DNA from: Pseudoalteromonas aurantia
GTDB taxonomy: Bacteria; Pseudomonadota; Gammaproteobacteria; Enterobacterales; Alteromonadaceae
Assembly: GCF_005886875.1 (NCBI RefSeq)
Contig: NZ_PNBY01000022.1
Span: forward strand, 1 to 63,107
Length of the DNA: 63,107 nucleotides
Direction: 5' to 3'
Shown: positions 33,195 through 41,838 of the stretch, one piece after another
How the letters are laid out: each line of letters opens with the position of its first letter
Numbering within the stretch: position 1 is the stretch's first letter
Program-made: the position numbers and the translations under genes
The notes under the pieces: generated by a model
Database searches by the model: none
The model's input: only the letters and a program-made list of their open reading frames with translations
What the model was told of the DNA's origin: nothing

Positions 33195-33221
33195 TACAGC
33201 TACGCCTCAAACGCACTCAAT

Positions 33222-33246
33222 AAAGCCGCAATAAAACAGCGGCTTT
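33222..33246 (+). terminator. Intrinsic terminator of folD
   Basis: AAAGCCGC/GCGGCTTT stem with a 9-base loop, 28 bases after folD; the T run is short. Confidence 0.7.
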
Positions 33247-33454
33247 TAACTTGCTGATTAAGTTTAACTATTCAGGTTTTTTATGCCAATTATGTTATAT
33301 ACATGTGTAAATATGAAGACAAGTAAGAAGATACATTACGCGCAAACACGCTACCAACAGCACCAATTAGCAGCTCACCTTCGATTCAGCCAACTTGCCG
33401 TATTAATACATGGTTTATAATACAATAGGGATGTGCGTACGAATGTTCGCGCGC

Positions 33455-33898
33455 TCAATCAAGGTCGCCTATCTTTGATTTTACCTTCTCTTCAGCGTCA
33501 ATGACCTCTTTTTGAGTAGCACCCTTTTGATACTCTTTCGCCAGCTCTTTTTCAATCAACTCTCTTTGCTGTTGATACTCTTCTTGTGAAATACCCCCGC
33601 TAGCAAGTAGTTTATCAAGTTCGTCGAGCTTCGCACGCAACTCGTCCACCTTTTCTTTACTCACCCCCATACGGCTAAATAATAACGCCTCTTTCATCTG
33701 GCCTAAAAATGAGTCATCTTTGGAGTAAATCGACACGTTTTTATTCTGTAATGACTTTGTAGTTTCAGAGGGTGTATAGGTTGGCATCTCTTTGGCAAAC
33801 TCTTGCCGCTCTTGTGACGCTAATGGCTGGCTTTTTTCACTTTGAGGGGCTTGCTTCACTTGGAAGCTAGATTCTGTGGTACTTCTGAACAATAACAT
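33455..33898 (-). CDS. Hypothetical coiled-coil protein
   Basis: A 147-residue hydrophilic protein I do not recognise. There is no signal peptide. The first about 75 residues are Gln/Ser/Thr-rich and probably disordered; residues about 85-147 are charged helices with heptad-like Leu spacing (VDELRAKLDELDKLLASGG, then QQRELIEKELAKEYQ). The E-x-Y-x-x-x-R-x-x-L stretch with preceding LASGGIS resembles short SHOCT-like motifs. I chose the ATG at 33898 because AAGGAG lies 7 bases before it; a longer frame to 33946 lacks support. It follows aroC on the same strand after 70 bases. Confidence 0.65.
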   Translation of the reverse strand: MLLFRSTTESSFQVKQAPQSEKSQPLASQERQEFAKEMPTYTPSETTKSLQNKNVSIYSKDDSFLGQMKEALLFSRMGVSKEKVDELRAKLDELDKLLASGGISQEEYQQQRELIEKELAKEYQKGATQKEVIDAEEKVKSKIGDLD

Positions 33899-33968
33899 GC
33901 TGATCTCCTTATTTACCTCGAAAAAGATCAGCAAGTAATACGCCACAATGTGGTGATATCAAAGATGA

Positions 33969-35069
33969 TTAATCAATTTGGCCTTTAATGGGCCCATGAG
34001 CCAAATTAACATTGGGGTTTTGCCCACGCTGGCGTAATAAGTGATCCATTAAAGTAATGGCTACCATTGCTTCAGCAATAGGAATAGCACGAATGCCAAC
34101 GCACGGATCATGCCGACCTTTGGTGATAATCTCTACGGACTCGTTTGACGTATTAATACTTTGACCTGGGATTGTAATACTTGAAGTGGGTTTCAAAGCG
34201 ATAGAGGCAATAATATCTTGCCCTGTAGAAATACCTGCAAGGACACCACCAGCGTGATTACTTGAAAAACCCTCTGGGGTTAATTCATCGCGATGTTCTG
34301 AACCTTTTTGCGTAATACAGTCAAAACCATCACCAATCTCAACACCTTTCACAGCGTTAATACTCATTAATGAATGCGCCAATTCAGCATCTAGCCTATC
34401 AAATACCGGTTCGCCTAACCCCACGGGTACATTTTTCGCGACCACAGTGACTTTTGCACCGACCGAATCACCTTGTTTTTTAAGGTCACGCATATAGTCA
34501 TCTAATGCATCAAGTTTGCTTTGATCAGGAAAGAAAAATGGGTTTTGTTCCACTTGTGACCAATCAAACTGCTCAGCACTAATAGGACCAAGTTGAGATA
34601 AACATGCATTAATTTCAATACCGTGTATTTGCTTCAAATATTTTTTAGCAATACCACCAGCGGCAACTCGAATTGCTGTTTCACGAGCGGATGAGCGCCC
34701 CCCCCCTCGATAATCACGATGCCCATATTTATGCCAATACGTGTAATCACCATGGCCCGGTCGAAATGTTTCTGCTATTTTTCCATAATCTTTCGAACGT
34801 TGATCGGTATTTTCAATGATCAGACCAATACTGGTCCCCGTGGTTTTACCTTCAAAAACGCCAGACAAAATTTTAATTTCATCCCCTTCTCGGCGCTGTG
34901 TCGTATATCTACTTTGCCCTGGTTTGCGTCTATCTAAGTCAAATTGCATATCCGCTTCACACAGCTCTAAACCTGCTGGCACACCATCCACTACGCCACC
35001 CAAAGCAAGACCGTGGCTTTCGCCAAAGGTACTTACCTTAAATAACTGTCCTATACTATTTCCTGCCAT
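33969..35069 (-). CDS. aroC: Chorismate synthase
   Basis: Last step of the shikimate pathway, turning EPSP into chorismate with reduced FMN. The 366-residue protein begins [18 protein letters not shown], and has [16 protein letters not shown], the [11 protein letters not shown] motif and [15 protein letters not shown]. Its Gly-Gly-Gly is written as nine G in a row (34698-34706, C on the plus strand). It follows prmB by 56 bases on the same strand as in E. coli. Its product feeds PheA and TyrA, encoded 15 kb away. Confidence 0.98.
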   Translation of the reverse strand: MAGNSIGQLFKVSTFGESHGLALGGVVDGVPAGLELCEADMQFDLDRRKPGQSRYTTQRREGDEIKILSGVFEGKTTGTSIGLIIENTDQRSKDYGKIAETFRPGHGDYTYWHKYGHRDYRGGGRSSARETAIRVAAGGIAKKYLKQIHGIEINACLSQLGPISAEQFDWSQVEQNPFFFPDQSKLDALDDYMRDLKKQGDSVGAKVTVVAKNVPVGLGEPVFDRLDAELAHSLMSINAVKGVEIGDGFDCITQKGSEHRDELTPEGFSSNHAGGVLAGISTGQDIIASIALKPTSSITIPGQSINTSNESVEIITKGRHDPCVGIRAIPIAEAMVAITLMDHLLRQRGQNPNVNLAHGPIKGQID

Positions 35070-35125
35070 TACCCTTCCTCATTCCAAATGACAATGCCTA
35101 ACGCTGCTGTGTTGACAAGCCAGCC

Positions 35126-36061
35126 CTAGTTATTAAAGTACTCGACTAACTGCTGTTTCGAGATCATAAATACCCCGAGGCCACCTCGCTCAAATTCAAG
35201 CCAAGTAAAGGGGGCTTCCGGATATAAAGCACCCATATGTACCATAGAATTACCCACCTCGACAAATAATACACCTTGTTCAGTTAAATGCTCAGCGGCT
35301 TCTAACAAAATTGTCCGTGTAACATCTAGCCCATCATCACCCGATGATAGACCAAGTTCAGGTTCATGATGAAATTCATCAGGTAAATCTTCCATGTCCT
35401 CAGCATCTACATAAGGTGGGTTCGCAACAATTAGATCGTATTTTTGACCCGGTACACCACTAAATACATCTGATTGAATCGCAAAAACTCGGTCATCCAG
35501 CATGTGTTCGCTAATATTGATATTAGCCACCTCAAGCGCATCATATGAAATATCGACCGCGTCGACTTGTGCATCTTCAAATTTATTAGCTAACGCTATC
35601 GCAATACATGCCGACCCCGTACACATGTCCAAAATACGCGTCACAGACTGTGACTCACCAACCCAGGGGGAAAACCTATTGTCAATTAACTCAGCAAATG
35701 GAGAACGTGGGATCAACACACGCTCATCAACATAAAATGGTAAGCCGGCAAACCAGGCTTGATTTGTCAAATAAGGCACAGGTGTTCTATCTTCTACTCG
35801 CCCTACGATATAGCTCATCAAGCGGATTTTTTCAGTACGCGTTAACTTAGCTTGCATCAGCTCCGTTGGCGCATCAAGCGGCAAGTTCAAAATAGGCAAC
35901 ACTAGGCTCACCGCTTCATCCCACGCATTGTCAGTGCCATGCCCAAAAAACAAGCCATGGCTGACAAACTGACTGGTAGTCCAACGTAACCAATCTTGTA
36001 TCGTTAATAATTCACTATATGCCTCTTCGGCAATCTCTTCGGTGATCTGTAATTCACTCAT
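35126..36061 (-). CDS. prmB: Ribosomal protein L3 glutamine methyltransferase
   Basis: Methylates a glutamine of ribosomal protein L3. The protein is 311 residues from the ATG chosen here (MSELQITEE); the longer frame starts with TTG at 36073. Features: N-terminal helical domain, [12 protein letters not shown], the SAM-binding [15 protein letters not shown], and the NPPY motif in [16 protein letters not shown] that flips the substrate amide. The gene lies between smrB (divergent) and aroC, which distinguishes it from PrmC. Confidence 0.94.
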   Translation of the reverse strand: MSELQITEEIAEEAYSELLTIQDWLRWTTSQFVSHGLFFGHGTDNAWDEAVSLVLPILNLPLDAPTELMQAKLTRTEKIRLMSYIVGRVEDRTPVPYLTNQAWFAGLPFYVDERVLIPRSPFAELIDNRFSPWVGESQSVTRILDMCTGSACIAIALANKFEDAQVDAVDISYDALEVANINISEHMLDDRVFAIQSDVFSGVPGQKYDLIVANPPYVDAEDMEDLPDEFHHEPELGLSSGDDGLDVTRTILLEAAEHLTEQGVLFVEVGNSMVHMGALYPEAPFTWLEFERGGLGVFMISKQQLVEYFNN

Positions 36062-36154
36062 TGCGTGTCTCAACTAAATGGTACTTATTTAGCGTTATTG
36101 TAACGGTTTTTCAGCTAGGTTTTTACGCTTTTTTTATTTAGAATGCGCTAATAA

Positions 36155-36706
36155 ATGCTGCCAAATGTGAATTCTATGACTGACGAAGATGATTTTAATT
36201 TATTCCGCCAATCAATTAGCGGGGCCAAAGAGCTAAAGCAAGATACCGTTCGCTTTAAAAAACCAGTCAAAACGCTTGTTGGAGATGCCCTCTGTGAGCA
36301 AACAAAGCAACATCAAGCTGAGTTTTACTTTTCAGACGAATATGTGCCAGATATTGATACTCATGGTACAGTGAATTACGTACGTACAGGTGCAGATAAA
36401 TACCTCGCAAAACAGCTACGTCGAGGCGATTTTGCACCCGAATTGATGCTCGATTTACACGGTTTAAATAAAGACCGAGCAAAAGATGAGCTGGCAGCAC
36501 TGATCCACGCTTGCAAAAAGCAGCATTATTACTGCGCATGTATTGTACATGGTATTGGAGAGCGAGTATTAAAGCATAAAGTACCGCAATACCTTGTGCA
36601 GCACCCAGATATACTCGCAATACATCAAGCACCACTGGAATATGGTGGTAAAGGTGCCGTCCTGATCCTAGTTGACTTACCTCAGTCTGATGAGTTTAGG
36701 CGCTAA
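36155..36706 (+). CDS. smrB: Smr-domain endonuclease SmrB
   Basis: In E. coli SmrB cleaves mRNA between collided ribosomes to start rescue. The 183-residue protein has the DUF-like N-terminal tail and the C-terminal Smr domain with LMLDLHGLNKDRAKDELAALIHAC and CIVHGIGERVLKHKVPQYL, the conserved Asp-Leu-His and His-Gly-x-Gly. EYGGKGAVLILV closes the domain. Two starts are possible (36155 or 36176); neither has a good ribosome binding site. Divergent from prmB, as in E. coli. Confidence 0.92.
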   Translation: MLPNVNSMTDEDDFNLFRQSISGAKELKQDTVRFKKPVKTLVGDALCEQTKQHQAEFYFSDEYVPDIDTHGTVNYVRTGADKYLAKQLRRGDFAPELMLDLHGLNKDRAKDELAALIHACKKQHYYCACIVHGIGERVLKHKVPQYLVQHPDILAIHQAPLEYGGKGAVLILVDLPQSDEFRR

Positions 36707-36830
36707 GATTCGCAATTACTCTGTAAAAGAGCTGTAAATTTTCTAGCTGGGGTATTACTAATACGTTATATTGTACTCTTATTGATGTAGTACTTACTTA
36801 ATATTAGGTAAGCAATAAATTAGGGTGACA

Positions 36831-37631
36831 ATGAACGAATTACTCAGTGCTGATCTAGCCATATTACTTATCGAGCCTTCTGCCACGCAAAGAAAGATTA
36901 TTGCTAAAGAGTTGCAAGAAGAAGGCATCTCTAATATCGACTTTGCTGATTCACTTGAAAGCGCTAAAACCATGTTAACAACCAGTATTCCTGATCTCGT
37001 GATATCGAGTATGTACTTTAGTGACGGCACAGCCCAAGAACTGCAAGCATACATAAATACCGAGCTTAGTGAACATGGCGTGCCTTTCATGCTTGTGTCC
37101 AGTGAAACCCGAAAAACTGAACTAGAAATATTTAAACAATCTGGTGTTATTGCCATCCTACCAAAACCGTTTAACAAGGTGCACTTAGGACGAGCAATAA
37201 ATGCCACCTTAGATATTTTGGCGCCACAAGAGCTAGAGCTTGACCTTTACGACGTACATGATTTACGTATCCTCATCGTTGACGATTCAAGGCTTGCTCG
37301 CAATCACATACGCCGAGTACTAACTAACCTAGGTGCCCAGCGTTTTTGTGAGGCAGAGGATGGTGCCCACGCCCTGAAGATATTACAAGAGCATATGTTC
37401 GACCTTATCGTTACAGACTACAACATGCCCTCAGTAAATGGCCAGGAGCTGACCGAAACAATTCGTAATAGCGATGAACACGCCCATATTCCAGTACTTA
37501 TGGTCACCTCAGAAGCAAATGACACCCATTTAGCAAACATTGCACAATCTGGCGTCAATGCAATGTGTGATAAACCTTTTGAGCCCGATACAGTTAAAAA
37601 ACTCATTTATCAACTGCTAGAGCAGGATTAA
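36831..37631 (+). CDS. Tandem-receiver response regulator without output domain
   Basis: A 266-residue CheY-like protein with two receiver domains. The first (about 8-125) is degenerate: the phosphorylated Asp is replaced by Ser (LVISSMY, Ser59/60) although the Lys in LPKPFN is kept. The second (about 144-264) looks active: Asp151-Asp152, phospho-site Asp196 in IVTDYNMP, Thr in MVTSE and Lys in CDKPFE. ATG at 36831 has a TAGGG site 5 bases upstream, better than the GTG at 36825. No output domain, so it probably signals by protein contact. The partner kinase is not nearby. Confidence 0.88.
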   Translation: MNELLSADLAILLIEPSATQRKIIAKELQEEGISNIDFADSLESAKTMLTTSIPDLVISSMYFSDGTAQELQAYINTELSEHGVPFMLVSSETRKTELEIFKQSGVIAILPKPFNKVHLGRAINATLDILAPQELELDLYDVHDLRILIVDDSRLARNHIRRVLTNLGAQRFCEAEDGAHALKILQEHMFDLIVTDYNMPSVNGQELTETIRNSDEHAHIPVLMVTSEANDTHLANIAQSGVNAMCDKPFEPDTVKKLIYQLLEQD

Positions 37632-37652
37632 CCAATATTTAGCATAACTGAC

Positions 37653-37687
37653 CAAATGTCTGGTTAGATCTGTTAATCAGACATTTG
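37653..37687 (+). terminator. Hairpin after the tandem-receiver gene
   Basis: Perfect 10-base stem CAAATGTCTG/CAGACATTTG with a 15-base loop, 22 bases after the stop and without a T run. Probable transcript end or stabilising structure. Confidence 0.4.
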
Positions 37688-37749
37688 AGCATTAAAACCA
37701 AAAATAATATAACCTTTTAATTATCAATTAGATAAAAAACATATTAAGT

Positions 37750-37766
37750 TTGGCACAACCTTTGTA
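37750..37766 (+). promoter_or_regulatory. Candidate sigma54 promoter
   Basis: TTGGCAC-AACCT-TTGTA matches the sigma54 -24/-12 pattern TTGGCAC-N5-TTGCA at exact spacing, with T for C in the -12 GC pair. The predicted start lies about 35 bases before the small-protein ATG at 37813. Confidence 0.55.
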
Positions 37767-37812
37767 ATAGTTAATACGACTAATCAAATAACATACACAA
37801 AGGAACACCGCT

Positions 37813-38067
37813 ATGACTATTTTCACCAAAATAACTATCACTACACTTTTTCTAGGCGCTAGCATATCAGCTCAGGCAAATACCTTAACATCCGAGCTAT
37901 ACAATGAAGTCTCGAGTCAAATTAATTCAATAATTTCAACACAGATTGAAGAAGTTAAATCTGCTACCGTACGCTCCATGATCGCAAAATTACATGAAGA
38001 GTCAGAAAAACAAAATACCCATACTTCTAATACCACCACAAGCACAGGTGATAATGATGACAAATGA
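37813..38067 (+). CDS. Small secreted periplasmic protein
   Basis: An 84-residue protein with a clear Sec signal peptide: basic start, hydrophobic core TTLFLGASIS, and cleavage after A-Q-A (about residue 22). The mature part of about 62 residues is helical (LTSELYNEVSSQINSIISTQIEEVKS) and ends in a Ser/Thr-rich acidic tail (TTTSTGDNDDK). It contains no cysteine and matches no family I know. AAAGGA precedes the ATG. A sigma54-like promoter lies upstream and a 39-residue membrane protein overlaps its 3' end. The role is unknown; a small envelope-stress or membrane-associated protein is only a guess. Confidence 0.65.
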   Translation: MTIFTKITITTLFLGASISAQANTLTSELYNEVSSQINSIISTQIEEVKSATVRSMIAKLHEESEKQNTHTSNTTTSTGDNDDK

Positions 38068-38176
38068 GACTGTACTCGTAAGCTTATTTGCGTTACCGGT
38101 GATCAGTTTATTTATCGGATACTTAAGTGTTGAGTTAGTGAAGAGGGTTAATCACAGGTTGTCTTCATTAGCATGA
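38057..38176 (+). CDS. 39-residue single-span membrane protein
   Basis: A small ORF (MTNETVLVSLFALPVISLFI at the start, then GYLSVELVKRVNHRL) with one transmembrane helix, about residues 6-27, and a basic C-terminal tail that predicts the cytoplasmic side. Its ATG overlaps the last codons of the preceding gene, and AGGTG lies just upstream, so it is likely translated by coupling. It is too short for most gene callers. Homology unknown. Confidence 0.5.
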   Translation: MTNETVLVSLFALPVISLFIGYLSVELVKRVNHRLSSLA

Positions 38177-38215
38177 AAGTAATTAGAGCAATTCAAAGAG
38201 ACGGGTATGAGACAT

Positions 38216-38240
38216 AAAAAAACCCGCCAGATGGCGGGTT
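38216..38240 (-). terminator. Intrinsic terminator of the peroxiredoxin gene
   Basis: Stem AACCCGCC/GGCGGGTT with T run on the minus strand, 16 bases after the stop. Confidence 0.85.
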
Positions 38241-38256
38241 ATCAAACTAGAGCGAA

Positions 38257-38874
38257 TTATAGCGCGCTTTCGTTCTCAGATAGGAATTTAGCAACACCTT
38301 CAGGGCTTGCATCCATACCAGCTTTACCTTCAGTCCAACCAGCTGGACACACTTCACCATGCTCACTGTGGAATGCTAATGCATCAACCATACGTAGCAT
38401 TTCGTCGATGTTACGACCTAGTGGAAGGTCATTAACAACTTGGTGACGTACGCTACCAGTTTCATCTATAAGGAATGAACCACGAAAAGCAACACCAGCT
38501 TCTGGGTGCTCAACATCGTATGCCTGACAGATTTCATGCTTAACATCTGCAACAAGTGCATATTTCACTGGACCAATACCACCTTCATTTACAGGAGTAT
38601 TACGCCATGCGTTATGTGAGAACTGTGAGTCAATAGAAACACCAATCACTTCAACGCCACGTTTTTGGAACTCTTCAAAACGCTTATCGAATGCGATTAG
38701 CTCTGAAGGACATACGAAAGTGAAATCTAGTGGGTAAAAGAAGATAACTGCTTTTTTACCTTTAATAGTCTCATGTAGGTTATAGCTATCTACAATCTCA
38801 CCGTTTCCTAATACTGCTGCTGCTGTAAAATCTGGTGCCTGACGGCCTACTAATACACCCATTGTATTCTCCAA
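38257..38874 (-). CDS. 2-Cys peroxiredoxin (AhpC/Prx1 type)
   Basis: Reduces hydrogen peroxide and organic hydroperoxides. The 205-residue protein has the peroxidatic Cys in FYPLDFTFVCPSEL, the catalytic Thr before it, and the resolving Cys in GEVCPAGW near the C-terminus, which defines the typical two-cysteine class. Length (about 200) and these motifs suit the Prx1/AhpC branch commonly annotated as peroxiredoxin C in marine gammaproteobacteria. It stands alone, not next to ahpF, so the reductant is probably thioredoxin. A strong terminator follows. Confidence 0.93.
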   Translation of the reverse strand: MENTMGVLVGRQAPDFTAAAVLGNGEIVDSYNLHETIKGKKAVIFFYPLDFTFVCPSELIAFDKRFEEFQKRGVEVIGVSIDSQFSHNAWRNTPVNEGGIGPVKYALVADVKHEICQAYDVEHPEAGVAFRGSFLIDETGSVRHQVVNDLPLGRNIDEMLRMVDALAFHSEHGEVCPAGWTEGKAGMDASPEGVAKFLSENESAL

Positions 38875-39098
38875 ATAGTTAGGTTTATATCCAATTTAGT
38901 CGCATACATTAACACGACGCCATTACATTATAACTGCTTATATTGAGGCGTTAACCAAGAAAACAACCCCAATTAAAAATTTGCCTAAGTGTATGCGTCT
39001 GCGGGATAAATTGATAATCGATTTTAACGATAGGTGCAATCGGTTTTTATGAATGTACTTTGTCTCACCCACTTTATGCTAATTGCAGTCGCAGAAAC

Positions 39099-39126
39099 AA
39101 AAAAAGCCTCGCGGTGCGAGGCTTTT
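39099..39126 (-). terminator. Intrinsic terminator of fadR
   Basis: Stem AGCCTCGC/GCGAGGCT with A and T runs, 15 bases after the fadR stop. Confidence 0.85.
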
Positions 39127-39140
39127 ATATCAAATAGTGG

Positions 39141-39854
39141 TTAATCCATTATGTTTGCGGGCATATCACCACGCAATTGGAGCCAAATTTCACCACTTTG
39201 ATGACCGTATTTACGCATTAACGAAATAGCGCCATCATGATCTTTGTTCTCAGCTAATACCGTTAAATCTTTATAAAACTGGCGAGCGAGTTCACGTGTA
39301 CGTGCATCTGAGAAATAGTGCCCACCAATTTTAGAATATAAACCTTTGAACCCATTGAGAACCAGTACATAAATATGATTGTTGCCCGCAGCAGCTAATT
39401 GATGATGAACACGATAATCGTATTTAGCAAATGCATCTGCAGAATCTTCTAACTCATCACTTTCTGACAAAATTTCTATTACTTGCTCAGGATTAACCTT
39501 AATGGCTGCACGTGTATATATCGCACTAATATTCGTGCGAGCTGATAGCAGCTGGTCTGTCAGCTCTGGCATTTTATCTTCATCAAGACGTGCTAATGTC
39601 TCAAGAATATTCAAACCAGATGTCTCCCAAAAGTTATTAACGCGTGTCGGCTTACCATGTTGAATAGTTAACCAACCATCCCTAGCTAGACGCTGCAATA
39701 CTTCACGTAACGTAGTTCGCGTCACACCAATTAACTCAGATAATTCACGCTCAGCAGGTAAGATAGAACCTGGTGGAAACTCACCATTCCAAATTGATTC
39801 GACAATATATTCCTCAGCAAATCCTGCTGGGCTTTTGGCTTTGAAAATTCTCAT
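39141..39854 (-). CDS. fadR: Fatty acid metabolism regulator FadR
   Basis: GntR-family repressor of beta-oxidation and activator of unsaturated fatty acid synthesis, released by long-chain acyl-CoA. The 237-residue protein (E. coli 239) has the N-terminal winged helix ([50 protein letters not shown] read in parts) and an all-helical acyl-CoA-binding C-terminal domain. The [22 protein letters not shown] linkage is FadR-specific. Confidence 0.94.
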   Translation of the reverse strand: MRIFKAKSPAGFAEEYIVESIWNGEFPPGSILPAERELSELIGVTRTTLREVLQRLARDGWLTIQHGKPTRVNNFWETSGLNILETLARLDEDKMPELTDQLLSARTNISAIYTRAAIKVNPEQVIEILSESDELEDSADAFAKYDYRVHHQLAAAGNNHIYVLVLNGFKGLYSKIGGHYFSDARTRELARQFYKDLTVLAENKDHDGAISLMRKYGHQSGEIWLQLRGDMPANIMD

Positions 39855-40036
39855 CTAACACCACTTCGTTAAACATGCGACTGCATCATTTTGATAAGCC
39901 ACTGATTGTACCAGATGCCTGCTAACTAACAAGCAAAGATCTTTCAACCCACTTATTCATGCGTAGATTTATCTGACAATGGTTGCAGTACTTACCTCTC
40001 ATGACACATAATATATAAAAAATAATAGGAAGAATT

Positions 40037-40561
40037 ATGAATTGGATAGCGAATTTACCCTACTCTCGTAAAGCTTGGGGATTGCTTGCACTCAGTGCGT
40101 TTATTTTCGAAGCTGTCGCCTTATTTTTTCAATATAACATGGGATTAGAGCCATGTATTATGTGTATTTATCAAAGAACATCAATGTTGGGTCTGTTATT
40201 CGCTGGTATCATAGGCCTTACTGCACCAAACACTCTTCTATTGAGAACGGCAGGTTTGATACTATGGGGCATCGCCAGTATCTGGGGGTGGCTCATTGCG
40301 CGTGAACATACGTATATGCAGATAACCACAGATCCTTTTGCATTTACCTGTGACATAGTACCGAACTTTCCAGCAATTTTACCTTTGCACGAGTGGCTAC
40401 CCGCTTTTTTTGCTGCAACAGGCGATTGTGGTAATATAGATTGGGAGTTTATGAATATGAGTATGCCTAATTGGATGGAAGTGATCTTCGCTTTTTATAG
40501 TATCTGTTTTATTGGCGTGATGGTTTGTCACTTTTTATCACACAAAGGGCAAAAATCATGA
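40037..40561 (+). CDS. dsbB: Disulfide bond formation protein DsbB
   Basis: Inner-membrane quinone reductase that reoxidises DsbA. The 174-residue protein has four membrane helices and the two periplasmic cysteine pairs: EPCIMCIYQR (Cys-x-x-Cys) and the later pair FTCDIVP and ATGDCGN. Arg in IYQR contributes to quinone binding. It overlaps the next gene by ATGA, showing translational coupling. Confidence 0.95.
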   Translation: MNWIANLPYSRKAWGLLALSAFIFEAVALFFQYNMGLEPCIMCIYQRTSMLGLLFAGIIGLTAPNTLLLRTAGLILWGIASIWGWLIAREHTYMQITTDPFAFTCDIVPNFPAILPLHEWLPAFFAATGDCGNIDWEFMNMSMPNWMEVIFAFYSICFIGVMVCHFLSHKGQKS

Positions 40562-40875
40562 TTGCATGGAAACTTAGCCAAATCGCTGCGCTCACGCCAT
40601 ACAAGCTAAGAGAAAAGCAGCAGATTTTAGCCTTAGCTATTGCTGAACTGTCAGGCACACAGAAAGTATGTTTAAGGATCGCCAAACTATGTGTATTGAT
40701 CCCATTTTTTATTATGTTTGCCTACATAAAAGGCTGGGGACTTGTTCCCTTATTGTTAGTGGCAGGGCTACTCTACCCACTTCTCACATCACCGATTGAT
40801 ATATGGTTTGCTAAAACACACTTTGCACAAGCAATTAGCCTATTTAAACAACAAAATACAACACAAGCCAACTAA
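40558..40875 (+). CDS. Small membrane protein coupled to dsbB
   Basis: A 105-residue protein that I do not firmly recognise. The basic helical N-terminus (YKLREKQQILALAIAEL) is followed by two hydrophobic segments (about 46-62 and 63-83) and a helical tail. The ATG at 40558 overlaps the dsbB TGA (ATGA), so its translation depends on dsbB; a longer frame starting inside dsbB is not supported. The pairing with dsbB hints at a role in the periplasmic oxidative pathway, but no cysteine pair suitable for redox work is present. Confidence 0.75.
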   Translation: MIAWKLSQIAALTPYKLREKQQILALAIAELSGTQKVCLRIAKLCVLIPFFIMFAYIKGWGLVPLLLVAGLLYPLLTSPIDIWFAKTHFAQAISLFKQQNTTQAN

Positions 40876-40897
40876 GGCTTGTGTTGTAGAACATTTA

Positions 40898-41209
40898 TCA
40901 AAAAGCGACTTTACCTTCTAATTTACCCAATATACCTTGCCCTATCCCTTTCACTTGGCTCAGTGACGTCAAATCAAAAAAATTACCGTGTTTAATCCGA
41001 TAATCAATAATTGCTTGTGCCTTTTTCTTACCAATACCAGGCAAAGCGGCAAGTTCTTCTAAATGCGCTGAATTCACATTGATTACTCTGATATGTTCAA
41101 TATGGTCAGATTGTGATTTTGGAGTTAGCAGTGATGGCGCATTTTCCGCTGCATAACTATGTGTACAAAAGAGTAATGAAGTGATCAGTAACATACGTTT
41201 TATATGCAT
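40898..41209 (-). CDS. ComEA-like helix-hairpin-helix DNA-binding protein
   Basis: A 103-residue exported protein: signal peptide (MLLITSLLFCTHSYAA), short linker, then two helix-hairpin-helix motifs (LEELAALPGIGKKKAQAIIDYR and LTSLSQVKGIGQGILGKLEG). This is the small ComEA type that binds DNA in the periplasm during natural transformation. AGGAGGG precedes the ATG at 41209, so I reject the longer frame to 41278. No other competence gene is near. Confidence 0.88.
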   Translation of the reverse strand: MHIKRMLLITSLLFCTHSYAAENAPSLLTPKSQSDHIEHIRVINVNSAHLEELAALPGIGKKKAQAIIDYRIKHGNFFDLTSLSQVKGIGQGILGKLEGKVAF

Positions 41210-41449
41210 ATTTCCCTCCTGGAAATTCTCATATGATGTCATAAAGAGCGATGCTCTAAGTATAGAATGACCTAACATCTATTAGGCTTATTAAATAAAG
41301 TTCTTCGTCATCGGTTTGTCAACTTAAAATCCCTTAAAATCACTAAGGCTCTGTTTATAGTAGATTAATAGTATCTAGTGATTATGCTCTGTCATATTAT
41401 TCACTTTAAAACTATGATAATCTGCTTGCAAGTTGCAATTTTAAATATT

Positions 41450-41469
41450 ACTGTATAAAAAAACAGTGT
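41450..41469 (+). promoter_or_regulatory. LexA (SOS) box of yebG
   Basis: TACTGTATAAAAAAACAGTG matches the LexA consensus (CTG-N10-CAG) at both half-sites, 15 bases before the yebG start, and yebG is an SOS gene in E. coli. Confidence 0.85.
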
Positions 41470-41484
41470 TAAGCAGGAGTGATC

Positions 41485-41799
41485 ATGGCTGTTGTTATCA
41501 AGTATGTTGTAGAAAGAAATGGAGTCGAGCGCATGACCTTTACCAGTAAAAAAGAGGCTGATGCTTACGATAAAATGTTAGACGTTGCTGAATCACTTGA
41601 ACAAATGCTCAGCAAAGTGGATGTGCCGCTGAGCGAACAACAAGTTGAATCTTTAGCATTAGAAATCGCAAAACAAAAAGATGAATTCTTATCCGTACTC
41701 AAAGGCGCTAAGCCCGATACACCCAAAAAAGCAAGGAAGGTAGATGCTGACGGCACTGACAACTCAGATGAAAAAGTAACAAAGATTAATCAAGCATAA
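41485..41799 (+). CDS. yebG: DNA damage-inducible protein YebG
   Basis: Small SOS-regulated protein of unclear biochemical role. The 104-residue product begins MAVVIKYVVERNGVERMTFTSKKEADAYDKML, closely following E. coli YebG; the C-terminus is charged and low in complexity. ATG at 41485 has AGGAG 6 bases upstream; the earlier in-frame ATG is unlikely. A perfect LexA box lies directly upstream, so DNA damage induces it. Confidence 0.93.
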   Translation: MAVVIKYVVERNGVERMTFTSKKEADAYDKMLDVAESLEQMLSKVDVPLSEQQVESLALEIAKQKDEFLSVLKGAKPDTPKKARKVDADGTDNSDEKVTKINQA

Positions 41800-41826
41800 A
41801 AAAACCGCTCATAGAGCGGTTTTTTT
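41798..41826. terminator. Bidirectional terminator between yebG and the aminotransferase
   Basis: Stem ACCGCTC/GAGCGGT with seven A on one side and six T on the other, serving both convergent genes. Confidence 0.9.
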
Positions 41827-41838
41827 GCTTGATGCTGG

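Noticed and set aside
33313..33420. 35-codon ORF between folD and the coiled-coil gene
   Set aside because: No ribosome binding site, and the residue composition is not protein-like; it follows the folD terminator.
38257..38874. AhpC of an ahpCF operon
   Set aside because: No ahpF beside it; a stand-alone thioredoxin-linked peroxiredoxin is the safer name.
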